Shown here one piece after another: positions 23,760-35,304 of a stretch of 64,000 bases of DNA. Source of the DNA: Agrypnia vestita (taxonomy: Eukaryota > Arthropoda > Insecta > Trichoptera > Phryganeidae); the NCBI GenBank assembly GCA_016648135.1, contig JADDOH010002618.1, positions 215,451 to 279,450 on the forward strand, in the 5' to 3' direction. How positions within the stretch are numbered: the first letter of the stretch is position 1; every line of letters begins with the position of its first letter. A program made the translations under genes and the position numbers. The notes under the pieces are model-generated. The model was not told the DNA's origin. It saw only the letters and a list, made by a program, of their open reading frames with translations, and searched no databases.

Positions 23760-24880
23760 TCTATACACAATCGAAAAAATACATGAGAAACTAGCTAAGA
23801 CAAATTAAATAACGTGTTGACTGGCAGTGCTGAGGCTCTTGTTGAAAAAATGGGAGGTACCCACATTTGAACTAATGGATTAGATATAAAAAAAAAACAT
23901 TTCTCTACGATAGTCGACTTTCGTATTGAAAAATAGTGTTTATTAGAACTAGGAGGTATAATATTTACAGATTAATTTATTTTTAATTTTTACAGCGCTA
24001 ACTTTGAGGTTAGACACAGGTATTTACATAACATTCTGTTATTGACCAGACTGTTCAAACACAGACGGCTATATATCTCAGATTGGCCCAGCCTCCTAAC
24101 ATGATCTCACATTAACCCAGTTAGGCTACCGTCTATTTCAATATATTCACATAGTTAAGTTATTTTCTGACGTTACAAGCGAATGTATAAATTATCAAGT
24201 GTGTCCCAGTCGCCCATGGTTAAATAGAAAAATCTCAATAATCGTTACTACAAGATGGAAGGTTACCTTATTAAAAATGGTCTAGTTTTTATGTTAAACA
24301 GAATGCGTTACACAGTTACTTGTAAAACCATTTTTAATAGCTATATATATATATGTTTATGGAATTTGTGTCACTTCGATAATTCTACTGTTTTTAAATT
24401 AAGAGATTATACCGTATTGAGGCGTCAAGAAATACATTCGAATTAATTTTTTTTGACGTAACTATTAAAATTCATTTTACTGTCGCCTTTTTACTTTACT
24501 TTACGCCAAAAAATTTTTTCGTGCATATTACCTACATCAGTTTTAAATAATTTTTTTTTTTCTAAATATAATCGAATTCGCATATATCAAAAAATATTAT
24601 TAGTGAGATGGTTAAAAAATTTGAACGAATCGACCCAATAGTTTTTGAGATTTTTATCACCAGTAATTAAAAAAAAAATTTGTTCATACGTTGATGCTAA
24701 TATTCAGGTCCAAACATTTACACCAATGATAACCGCTTTGGTGTAAAATTTTATTTAATGGCCCGATTTCTACTAAGATTGCAAGTTATCTCCATTCTCA
24801 CATTAGATTCGCATTTTACACAAATAATAATATTGGTAAAATTCTTTAAATTTCGAAAACAAAAATGGTTATGTAAATAT
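23760..24880. other. Unassigned AT-rich DNA
   Basis: No gene supported. It is the sequence upstream of the truncated PLE; I could not see reverse-transcriptase motifs in it. Confidence 0.4.
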
Positions 24881-24884
24881 AATA

Positions 24885-25289
24885 GGTGAATTGGAAAAAA
24901 GTGGGATATATCAAATAACTTGCGATAAAAAATATATTGACCATACCGCGAGAAACTTAAATACAAGAATAAAAGAACAATAAAAATAACAATTTCTCCG
25001 ATTTTGCCAATCACATAAATAATACAAATCATTCCTTTAATAATCAAAAATTAAAACTACTCCATTTGATTTCTCAAAAAGGATGAATAATAACAATCTG
25101 GAAACTGTTGAAATTCTTAAAAATATAAATTCAGAAAACACCCTAATGTATATATATCACGTTTCAATTCACTTCACCAATCCTAGAGCTCTTCCCGCTA
25201 TTGGCCAAAAAACACCCACCGGCAGCTCCCTGATCTACCCGAATAGATTGATAAATGTTGTATTTAAGTTAGTTATTAACTATACCTGA
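24885..25289 (+). pseudogene. Penelope-like element: GIY-YIG endonuclease C-terminal relic
   Basis: From 24885 one frame reads GELEKSGIYQITCDKK then KYIDHTARNL and RIKEQ, ending at a stop. This is the GIY...YIG module of the PLE endonuclease (YIG changed to YID), with the conserved T-x-R-x-L-x-x-R-I-x-E helix after it. Beyond a frame break, 25083-25289 reads NNLETVEILKNI and later IHFTNPRALPAI, like the L-E-x-x-E-I...N-x-L end of PLE ORFs. The reverse transcriptase is absent, so the copy is 5'-truncated and frame-broken. PLEs reverse-transcribe their RNA and insert it using the GIY-YIG nuclease. The ORF's TGA stop (25287-25289) lies inside the ribozyme core that follows. Confidence is good for the family, since protein and ribozyme support each other. 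Confidence 0.75.
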
Positions 25290-25337
25290 TGATGAGAGGT
25301 ACTGCTCCTCTAGAAACTTTAGTAGTAATTAATAACT
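25271..25337 (+). ncRNA. Type I hammerhead ribozyme motif of a PLE terminal repeat
   Basis: Core CTGATGA at 25286-25292 and GAAAC at 25313-25317. Stem II is 25295-25299 with 25307-25311 (AGAGG/CCTCT, loop TACTGCT) plus U25293-A25312 and one bulged G. Stem III is a 2-bp AC/GU pair (25316-25317 with 25322-25323) and a four-base TTTA loop. The predicted cleavage follows A25324 (GUA). Stem I has three proximal pairs (25283-25285 with 25325-25327), an internal loop (CTA/A), then nine pairs (25271-25279 with 25329-25337). This is the architecture reported for PLE hammerheads: type I, tiny stem III, internal loop in stem I. The caveat is that stem II closes with U-A rather than the usual G-C and has a bulge. 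Activity is not shown. Confidence 0.7.
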
Positions 25338-25345
25338 CATATTTT

Positions 25346-26635
25346 GTGTGTATTACAAAGTTAAAATAAATCATTTTTTAAATTAAAATGTTGCACGACG
25401 AAATAACTGCCAAATCTTTCGATGTAATTTAATTAAAATACTTAAATTTTTATTACTATAATCACATAAGTTATGCATTTAATGAAACAATAAAAAAAAT
25501 ATAATTTAAAAAAAACATTTATAAAAAAATATTTACATACGACGCAAATATGTCATTAAATATAATGAAATATCTGCATTGGCAAGAAATTATATGCATG
25601 AGTGTGGACAAGGATAAATTTGTTTGCCATAGCAGAAAAGACGACCTGTTCTCTCCGAGAATGTGGGGTGTCAAACTCAACGTAAATAATTAAATTATAA
25701 GTAAAAGAAGCTCATAGTAATAATATACAAGTATAAATAGTGGATGATCTAAAAAACATTGAAACGCTTCACGGGTTCATTTGTTATACATTTTTTACTA
25801 GCCCCAAGGGAAAATAATGTTTTCGGCACAATTTATTTTTCTTCAATACGCCAAACTCGCTACGCTCATTAACACGAAATTTTGGTTTAAAAAACACCTG
25901 TCGTATTCATAGGAAATATTCATTAACAAAAAACTTCTAGCCCACAGGCTCGGAACGAGGATAAGTAAACTCGTTAAAACCTATTCAAATAAGCAAGTCG
26001 GTTTTTTTTCTTCAAGTAACTATTATTAGAGAACTTGCCTTATTAAAGATATGCCTTATAGGATTTTTGAGGCAATCAAATTACAAAATTATATTTAAGA
26101 AGTGTTTCATCTAATATTGTGTATATATTCTACAATTCTAATAAGTCATCTAATATATTATGTATGTTTTATAAATATTCTGGCAGTTGTTACCACGTTT
26201 GTTTATGAAAGAGTACAAAAATAAGTTAAAGATATTGATTAACCAAGATATATATATAGAAACAATTATTATTATTATTATTATTGCAATGGTAGTGGTG
26301 AATCTTGCATCTCGTGTCGATAGCACATACATATCTACATTTATGTACGTATATAGTCGTATTATATGCTGTAAGCTCCGGTTATTGGTTGTTGGATATT
26401 AGTGTCCAAGATTTTGATACTTATCTATGTCTGGCATTTTCATTATCTGAAAACAACGATCAAAGTAACATGTTTGAATATTTTTCACACCTATATTGAG
26501 TAATATATTTATTTATTACCCATACATAAACACGTTATAATTGTTTCATTTAAAAAAAAATGTTTACTTAAACTGATGCACAGATAAACTACTCATCTAA
26601 TTAATATATGTTAATTACAGTTTAAAGGACTAAAT
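25346..26635. other. Unassigned AT-rich DNA
   Basis: No supported gene. Holds an ATT microsatellite near 26266-26287 whose overlapping short frames on both strands are chance. Confidence 0.4.
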
Positions 26636-26639
26636 TTTT

Positions 26640-27025
26640 ATTCATGTTTTCTTCCCCATGAATTATATATATTTATTTATTTTACTGTCCTAATTATTGT
26701 TCATTTCGCTATTAAATATGTTTAAATTTTATCTTTTATATTTATTTTTTTGTTTTATTTTATCTTCTTATGTTATTTATCTGGTATTTTGGTTTAACTG
26801 TCTTAATTTTACTTTATTATTAATTTGTTAAAGATTTCTAATTATTACTGTTTGCTTGTGTAGTGTACTCATCATTGTTTATATGTATTGTTCATTTCTC
26901 TTAAATATATGCTTTTTTTATTATTATTTACTTTAAAACGTGTTTTATGTTAGGTATATAAAAATCCTTGTAATTTTCTTATGCTGAAAAGCCCACACTT
27001 TGATTAATGAATAAATAAATAAATC
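26640..27025 (+). repeat. Possible LINE 3' UTR ending in an (AATA)n tail
   Basis: T-rich non-coding sequence ends CTGAAAAGCCCACACTTTGA then TTAATGAATAAATAAATAAA. A simple AATA tail after such a block is typical of CR1/Jockey-type LINE 3' ends. No coding part remains. Confidence 0.3.
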
Positions 27026-28199
27026 TCTGGAAAAAATATGTCAAATGTAAAAAATATTTAATTTGCCTGGCGACAACAAGCGAGACTAATGGTCAAGGCC
27101 AGGACAAAACTAAAACATAAAAAGTATACAGAAAATAGCGATGGTGAAGTCTTAGGTGTTAGCAGATTGAATAACACTGTTTTTACATAAAACGAGAATG
27201 CTTAGAAATATAGAAACAATAAGTTATTTATGAAAATCCTGAATTTAATAACCGTTGCTGATTTCGTTTAAAATTGAGCACAAAATACGGCTGATTTTTA
27301 TAATCGTTGCGCAGTTGTTCATGAAATTCTTCACCATGAAAAACTAAGAAATGATTGGTATATTCAACATACAAGTTGCAAAATGATTATAACGCCCACA
27401 CAGCATGGACCCAGAAAAACGAACATTACTACCATATTATAAAACTCGTTCCACACACTAGAATACGAGACACACTTTATATTTCTTAATTATTTCGGAA
27501 ATCTGTTTAATTTTTGGATCACGTTTTCGTGAAAGATTAAAATGGAAGCAGAATGAATACTAAACAGTTTAGTGAGTCCATAATGACGTCACAGATCGTG
27601 AGATCGTGGTATATTTAAATAGATATTTAGCTTTGTATTTTCGTGATCGCATCGTTTTGCCAAATTTATCAGTCGTTTTTGCCTTTTTTGATTTTTAAAG
27701 AGAACAGATTTTGCGAGGTCTACTAAATATGGAGTAAAGATGATTAAGATTGCATCTTTGCCGGTATTTTGTTACACCTGATGCAGGGTTTCGTGCCAGA
27801 TAGATAACAGCTCTAATTTTGGAGTTATGATGCCGGAGGTATAGTTACCGACCTGTTTAATCTTAATTTATAAAAAGCAAATAATATACATACCAGTAAA
27901 CGATGAAAATTTCATCATTTTTGTATTTGAAGGTAGGCGTATAAAGTTATATAATAAAAAATCGGATAAAAATAAAAACTTAATAATAGGAAATGTACCT
28001 ACCTAAGCTTTTGAAAATGCTTTGGTTATGTGATATAAAATCAAGAATTTTCCAGAAAACTTATAAATTACTGTAAATAAAACCTGTATTTTGATTTATC
28101 ATGAAAGTACCTAATATTTATATTACATTTATAATAAATCTTATCTATCGTATAAAAAAATTTAATACTTATTCATCAAATATCATTTGGTAACACAGG
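27026..28199. other. Unassigned AT-rich DNA
   Basis: Nothing recognised. Confidence 0.4.
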
Positions 28200-28505
28200 T
28201 TAAATAAAATGGCAAAAACCATACAAAAACTATTTCAAAATTCTTCAATATTTTCATCTTACTTATGTCTATTTATTTAATTTTATTTAACTTGTAACTG
28301 ATTTTAAATATTCGATATAAATTTCTTTCATGATAGTTCAATTTTTTATAAAAGATAAGCCAGAAATATTGGATAAAATGCAATCTTTGATGTCACTTAT
28401 CTTTGTAACTTTCGACATTTCATCGGAAATGTAAATAATGTTTTCGGTTCGAAATTGAGTAAAGAAGACTCTCCAGATGTTCATGCTACTAGCTACGAGA
28501 CACTG
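28200..28505. mobile_element. Foldback family F2, partial copy
   Basis: Right arm contains GATAAGCCAGAAATATTGGA and ends CTACTAGCTACGAGACACTG followed by TA, matching the 19403-19919 right end. The left arm is largely lost. Confidence 0.5.
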
Positions 28506-28509
28506 TATA

Positions 28510-29485
28510 TAAACATATATATGATTAAATAAAAATTCATACAATGTAGTTAATATTTTTATATATGCCATTATACACTAGTTAGATGTATAACTTCTAA
28601 CGCGTATAACTTTAATATCTAAACGAAATATAACGTAAGAATGTAAACACGTATTAGAAGTATAACTTATAACGCGAGTACATAAGTAAATTTACCCTTT
28701 TTTCCGTTTTACATAATTTATTTAACTTTCTTTGTCTGTTATGTATGGTGGAATCTTGTAATTGATTCTTCACTAACTTTCCGACTAGCTAGAGCTCTGA
28801 AACTTTCAAAATTTACGTTAAGTGGATGACTATACATAATTAAATCATTTTCGATATGATTCGGTTATTATTTCAATTAAAATTAATATTTTTCCATTAT
28901 TATCAAAATATTTAAATTTATTACAACATGTTTAATATTTTAATACACTGCATGGATGATATTAAAAAATCGTTTATGAATGTATGCAAAGAAAGCGTGT
29001 AAAAGCTTGTGTTAATTATTTTTTAATTATTTTATTGTTTTTAATCTCAAATTTAATTGATTCTTTAACGACAAAAGGACTTGACTTTCAAGATTACCTT
29101 GTATTACAGAACCATATTGAATAAACAAACCGAATAAATAGTTTCATGTTGTATTATTTTCATTCAATAATCAACTCGTTCAACAACTTTGTAGTTCACG
29201 CTTCCAAATATTATAATTATACGGGTCAGAAGTGAAGGAGAGTTGTAAAAATCAGTTTCAACACGTCAATTTGTAAATTCATCTCGAGGTAAACTCTCAC
29301 GAAAACGGCGTACTATAATCAGCATCATTGCCAACAAATTGCCGTCTAAACATCTGCAGAAGCCGCGAATATTTAATATTCTTCAATATAATTTATAGTT
29401 TCGTTTAATGAGACGTAAACTGATAATAAATTAATACCAAGCCAGTGATGTAAAAAGCATGTGCGCAATATGTAAGTCGAGTCTT
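28510..29485. other. Unassigned AT-rich DNA
   Basis: No gene or recognised repeat. Two near-copies of ACGCG/TATAACT phrases at 28595-28680 hint at a small duplication. Confidence 0.35.
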
Positions 29486-29896
29486 GATCAGGGTCGGCCT
29501 TTGTGTAAGTAAACTAGGTGATCGCCCGAGGCGGTGGAATTGTTAGGGCAGAATTTTGCACAAGGGTATAAGAACACCATACAAGGGTGCGCTACGTCAT
29601 CAATGTGTGAACCTTTTCTGTGCTGTATAGAGGACCGATCGCCCCCGTCGACACGTTATCAAATCCTTTACCATCCACCGCACAGAAATTTTTCCGTGTA
29701 CCGTCTAGGAATATCCGCTCTCAAACTTTGTTTCATTGTAACAAAACCAATACTATTCATCGAAAAAACTCTACTATTAAAAGCATTTTAATACTAGGAA
29801 ATGAGTACGCATAACTGGCAGTAACCTCAAAATAACTCAATAATTCAAAAATAAACAGGGCGTATTTACGTTTACGATTTTCACATTTTTGATTGA

Positions 29897-30425
29897 TGAT
29901 ATTTAAGTACCTCGGGGTGGAGATATCTAGCATCAGCGATCTGTATAACGAAGTGAAAGACAAACAAAGCAGCGATTATCTCCGGATGCTTAAGACACAC
30001 TGTATGGGTCAATAAGCATAAGCTAGTGGAAAGCAAAGTCAGAATATATAAAACATGCGTAAAACCTATCGTGACAAACGTTATCGAAGCAAGAGCGGAC
30101 ACGGTGAGAACTAGAAACCTTCTCAGAATTACCGAGATGAAGACCCTCAAAGACAGAGTACACAATGCGTAAATCCGCAGAACCTGCAACATACAAGACA
30201 TTGTATGATGGAGCTGGCACAGAAGGCGTATCTGAAGGAACCATGTCGAAAGAATGGACCAGGAAAGACTTCCCAGAGCCGCGATGCGCGGGATTCCAGA
30301 AAGGCGCTGACCGCCAGGGAGACCACCAAAGAGCTGGAGACAGAGCTGGACATCCTCGTTACAAGACCAGGACTGACCTGTCAATACAGATCAAGGATCT
30401 AATAAGAGAAGAAGAAGATATGTTT
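29897..30425 (+). pseudogene. LINE family D, ORF2 thumb/C-terminal fragment
   Basis: Frame pieces FKYLGVEISSISDLYNEVKD, then an RIYKTCVKPIVTN-like and an RTRNLLRITEMKTL-like stretch, match the F-x-Y-L-G...K-x-x-I-Y-K-T...E-M-K pattern of LINE reverse transcriptases just after the palm. The frame shifts several times. The (GAAGAAGAAG) tail at ~30408 marks the 3' end. Same family as 39470-40365. Long minus-strand frames here are its antisense shadows. Confidence 0.6.
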
Positions 30426-30809
30426 GATTTATGTGCCATTAATGTACAACTGTAGGGTGTTAAAAATTATATTGCACCGTAGCCTATGTAGGCATAGAAA
30501 CACAGTATGCTATTTCCGTCGTGGGATTTAATGATAAGTATTTATAAATCCCTTATACTCCAAATTTCCCTCACTTAATACTAATTAGACTATGAAGATT
30601 CACGGCCAATTTGCTAAAACTTAATCTAAAATTTGCATAATAATGCGCCTTATTCTTTAAGTAACAAGGTTTTTACATCTAAGTAATTGTTACCTCAACA
30701 CTAAATTATAACACATCTGTCAAACGTCAATCTTTATAACATTGTTACGAAAATAGTGATTTCTAACAATTTTAAAAATTATTTTAGTACTTATTATATA
30801 TAATACTAT

Positions 30810-30856
30810 AGATTTTGTTAAAATATTTATAAAACATAAATATTTTAACAAAATCT
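30810..30856. repeat. Perfect 20-bp-arm hairpin
   Basis: AGATTTTGTTAAAATATTTA (30810-30829) is exactly complementary to 30837-30856 across a 7-base loop. AT-rich, inside the hAT-like unit. Confidence 0.75.
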
Positions 30857-31344
30857 CCAGATCGCAATGACTGGTTAATGTGATGATAACAATTCTACAC
30901 CTCTAAAAAATATCCCTCATTAAAAATTTATTCGTGGAAGGTAAATCTTTGTAAGCAAAAGGCGCATCGAGGGCGCACAATGCCCTTGCCCCGGCCCTGA
31001 CCAATCCGTGTTAATTCAAAATGTACACATCGGATGTACAAAAGTAAACACTCTAAATTGTACGCTTGATGGCGCGTCTTTAATTACCTTTTGCAAATGT
31101 CAGCCAACTAGCCGTTAGATGTTTTACCGAGTGATTTATGTTCGCGCACAAAATCTATCAAAATTCACGAATGCCAGCTTCAAGTCTATGGAAGACTCCT
31201 CGCATTATCCGGACTGTGAACTCTCAAGCGTATGGTACTTAGTATTGACACGTGATTAATAATTCTGACGTTTAACTGCCTGATAACTAATGTGGTGAAA
31301 AATATCAAAACTATTGGAGAAGTACGTCAATGAGCGAGCTTTAA

Positions 31345-31375
31345 CACCCATAGGTCGACGGTTCAAATCCGTCGT
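31345..31375 (+). repeat. tRNA T-arm-like sequence, SINE relic
   Basis: GACGGTTCAAATCCGTC forms a five-pair stem with a seven-base loop and contains a B-box-like GGTTCAAATCC. No matching A box or anticodon arm upstream, so it is not a tRNA gene. Confidence 0.3.
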
Positions 31376-31399
31376 CAGCTGTCAGTACTCAAAAACAGT

Positions 31400-32905
31400 C
31401 AATTTATCATGCGGCCCCTGTCCACGGATGAGATTTTCGACTCGAGATAATCTCTGGAGACATCTATTGGCTTTTGTAATCCACAATACATCCACCAAGT
31501 CTCAGATTTTTATGTCAATTTTTTTTAATGTTAATGTGATCGTGCTGCGAATATATATGAATCCTAGAAGCAGTTAAAACAGAATAACAGAATAAATTAT
31601 TATACAGAATATTTTGAGTTTGTTCAAATCTTTCAGAACAGTGCTGGATTTATGTCACAGAGACATATTAGACATATTAGAGAATACATATTAGAGACAA
31701 TTAATACAGTTTCGTCTCTGTGAGATATCTATAATATACACTAATAAATTATTATAGTTTTATTCTTTCTATTTGTCTACATTTTCAGATTAAATAATTG
31801 GAGGTAGATTCTAGGTGACATTGTGGAAACGTGTCATGTTTCGGTGTCGAAAAAACGTCGTATTTGCGTTTTTTAAACTGATCTCTGAGTTTTACTGACT
31901 CACATACATAGTATGTACTACGATTTATGTCAATTGTGTTCCCGAATTTTTACCGTGCCTTAGGACACAGGTAAAAATTGTTGATTAAGGATGAACGATA
32001 GTAAATCTGTATTTTGAACTGATGTGTTTTGTAAATTAATCTCTATAACACAATACCTCATTAATTGTGTTATAGAACCTCAATAATGAAATTGATAGGA
32101 CTTATTGCAAAATTGGTGATGTTTTTCCTAAACAACTAGAATATTGCTGTTAATATTTAATATTAACACGATGACTTCACAACCACTTTTTTTTTTTTTA
32201 AATATTTTTCGTCTACATATAGGTACGCTTACGCAAAGTATCTAAAAGTATTATATATTAAATTTTGGTGTAAGAAACGTATTTTACATATTTTTTTTTC
32301 GATAACTGTATTTTAAATATCATAAATTTACATACGTATTTTGTATTTTGTATTTAATCAAATATAGTCCTATATATTTTTATTTTATACGGATTTTTTG
32401 TTGCTTTTTACAGGAAACGATAATTTAATCATTGAATTATCGTTTATTTTTATACCAACTGGTGACATTATCATCACAAGGCGTTTTTTTAGAGGTTATT
32501 AGAGTTGTCAATATAATAATTAAACTATTAACATATTTAAAAATACTCGCCGTATATCCGGATTTAGCTCAGATATTTCGGACTTGTACAGACATACTTA
32601 TACAGACAAAATTAAATTTTATTTTGTTTATTTGTGTGTGTACCTACAGGTGCATACAACTATTAAAAATGAATAAAAATATTAAAGACATTTTAAAAGC
32701 ATCGAAAATATTTTAAAGGGAAAAAATATTAATAGTTTTATATTATTTCGCGTAACTTCAAAAGGTCCTCTATGTAATATTATTCATAATTTTACTCATA
32801 ATAAGAATTTTTACAAAATAAAATGTTGAAAATCAACATGTTGGTAAAAAATCTGCTTGTATATGGTACGACATTAAAAATGAATCGTGAAACAAATAAA
32901 GAAGC
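31400..32905. other. Unassigned DNA with one M1 end
   Basis: 31700-31738 carries the M1 end (AGTTTCGTCTCTGTGAGATA). The rest is AT-rich and unrecognised. Confidence 0.4.
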
Positions 32906-32908
32906 ATT

Positions 32909-33172
32909 ATATCGACGGCTCCTACGTATAATATCGTAACCCACAAAGCGACGATTTTGAGTTTGTTCTGTATTTCATATGTTTTTAATTATATATTTAA
33001 TTCCTAGAACGAAAAAAATTTTTTTTTTATAATAATAAAACGTTATTTATTGCAAAATATATATTTTTCCTTCTTCGAAATAAAAATATAATTAAATACA
33101 CATGTGTATACACAAAGAACTCAAAATCGTCGATTTGTGGGTTACGATATTATACGTAGGAGCCGTCGATAT
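32909..33172. mobile_element. MITE family M3 with ~55-bp near-perfect inverted repeats
   Basis: Left arm ATATCGACGGCTCCTACGTA (32909 on) continues through AATATCGTAACCCACAAA and matches the right arm that ends TACGTAGGAGCCGTCGATAT at 33172. One or two mismatches across ~55 bp. The core is AT-rich and non-coding. Confidence 0.8.
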
Positions 33173-33264
33173 GTATATAAGGAATTGAAATGTTAAGAAA
33201 TCTCATTTATGAGTAAACAAGCTGAAACCCGTCATAAATGACGGAACATTAGTTCGTGTGTTTG

Positions 33265-33500
33265 CTAAGCCCTAGTATATATTTAAAGTATCTTTTTGGC
33301 GGTCCACGGAGAGGCGGCCGTAGCAACATGCGTAGAGCGGCAGGCTCGGGTTTGCTGGTCCGGGGTTCAAGCCCCATCTCCGGCGGTTTAATATGGTTTT
33401 GTAACCCGTAAATTTAACGAAATTACAGACACCATACGAAGTTACGGATGGACAGACAGACAGACGGACGGACACACGGACAGGCAACGAAATTATTATG
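33265..33500 (+). mobile_element. SINE family S1, most complete copy
   Basis: tRNA-like head with B box GGGGTTCAAGCCCC (33362-33375), a body with AATTTAACGAAATTACAGAC, then GACAGACAGACAGACGGACG and the end CAACGAAATTATTATG. The head, fixed body and shared 3' end repeat at 50870-51050 (+), 53928-54140 (-) and as tails near 19195, 48955, 53205 and 54420. Confidence 0.65.
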
Positions 33501-33509
33501 TTTGATAAT

Positions 33510-34930
33510 AGTTACTACCGTATTTACATATCACCTGTATATGATAATAACAGGTAAACAGGTTTTATCTTGTCTATTTCGTCCATATCAGGTATTTGTG
33601 TACCTGCTAACCACAAACATAAAAAAAGAAAAAATTACAAAATTGCATAGGTAATCTTGCAATATTAATTTCAACCAATTTACTTCAGTATATATGAGGA
33701 TCAATAATGTTATTGAAGTCATCGTGAAGTTGAGTTGGTTGTTTAATTTAGACTTGTTGATTGATAAGTTTTTGTTTAACATAATGTGTCTGAAGAATCG
33801 ACTATCATATTTGTATAAGAAAAAATGTGTGTGTAAAAAAAGCAAAAGATATGTGTTGGAATAAGCGTGTATGAAGTTCATCGTTCTCCGCCTATGTACA
33901 TTAAATTTGATATGATGGTATAAAATCTCAATAAATATTCGATAAAATTCGAGTAAATTTACAACCAGTTTTTTTAGAGTGAATATTCAATCAAATCGTT
34001 AGATGCGATAGTTGTTTCATATCGAGGTAATCGATTCAATAACTAGCTGATTCGATGATCTGTAAAATTCGTATATGGGAAGCTGATTTTGAAGTTTATG
34101 CTTCTCTAAAATTATAAAGAAATATTTTTAAAAATGTACACCATTAAACACCGCAAGAAATGAGCTTCTGTAAATATTTTTTTTAGATTTTAACATTCAC
34201 AGGTAGCTAGCTAGTTACTTCGTCCAAATAAAACTAATTTACATTTAAATATTTCTTGACTGAAGCTTAAAATTTTCTTAAATTTGCTAAAGCATTTAGA
34301 AATGTGAATATCGAATTCAAACTATCAATAAATGTTAACTATTTACAGATCAATTAATTTATCATAAAACTCAATTATAAATAAAACTAAATTATTTACA
34401 CTCAATTTGTGTGTATCTACTTGGGTAGTAATTTTGATTCCGATCATATTTAAAATAATCACTTTTCGGAAGGGCAGAGTACTACTTTAAAAAATGCCAA
34501 GAATTTGATATCAGAAAGTTTGTGGCTAGCCACAACATTGTTCCATAAAGTTGATAAATTTATGTTGTTGTCACTTCTGAAATTTTCTTTTTATGTGTAG
34601 TTAAATCTTGAACATAATAATAAAAAAACAGTGTTTTACTAGCGTAACGAAATTACTTCTAGCCATCTGATACAAGAATTACTAAATTGAGAAGAACTAC
34701 AAAAACGTTGGTAAAATGATGTACGCAACCCGAATACATGTAAATATATTAAAGGGAAATTAAGGTAATATGATTTGTTTTTATAATATATTATAGATAT
34801 AGATAAAACGCTTTAGAGAAAATTTACTGTCTACTAAACTTAATATCAAGCAATTGTCTCTTAATATCATAGCGATTTTTCGGTGTATTAAAAAAATTTA
34901 AAAAATTTTATACACCGAAATAAGAATTTA
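33510..34930. other. Unassigned AT-rich DNA with a small hairpin
   Basis: 34877-34920 forms a hairpin (TTTCGGTGTAT against ATACACCGAAA). No supported gene. Confidence 0.4.
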
Positions 34931-34936
34931 TATATA

Positions 34937-35304
34937 CAAGGTTATTTGTAAAACATTAATAACCTCGCAGGATTCTATATCGATTACGAAAAATTCATCT
35001 GTTTCAATACAAGTTAAATAAAATGATAAAAACCCTGAAAAATTTCCAATTGGAATTCGAAGGTTTTTATTATTTTATTTTATTGTATTAAAGGAAATGA
35101 TTTTTTCATATTAGATATTAGTTACTGCAATGATAGTTCAACGTTTTACAAAACATAAGTCAGGGATATTGAAAAATGCAAACTTTAATGTCGCATATCT
35201 CCATGACTATCGATATTAGGTCATATTAGCTTGAACATTTTCGATTCATAATGAAGGCAGGAATATAGTCCTGCGACGTTATTAAGGTTTTCCAAATAAC
35301 CCTG
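34937..35304. mobile_element. Foldback family F, copy 3, left arm shortened
   Basis: Left end CAAGGTTATTTGTAAAACAT then AACCTCGCAGGA; right end GTTTTCCAAATAACCCTG followed by TA. The left arm jumps from the terminus directly to ATCGATTACGAAAAATTCAT, so ~150 bases were deleted. The right arm is intact. Confidence 0.7.

Larger units (their letters stand above)
29489..30999. mobile_element. hAT-like element remnant, transposase lost
   Basis: Left end CAGGGTCGGCCTTTGTGTAA then TAGGTGATCGCCCGAGGCGG is the kind of terminus seen in many hAT elements. The right end reads inward as CAGGGCCGGGGCAAGGGCAT. No convincing 8-bp target duplication (left GTCTTGAT, right ACCAATCC), so the pairing of the ends is uncertain. 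It encloses a LINE relic. Confidence 0.4.

Noticed and set aside
29881..30384. 167-codon and shorter minus-strand ORFs
   Set aside because: They are antisense to the recognisable LINE family D fragment on the plus strand.
33440..33490. GACAGACAGACGGACGGAC as a simple microsatellite
   Set aside because: It recurs with fixed flanks in several places, so it is part of SINE S1.
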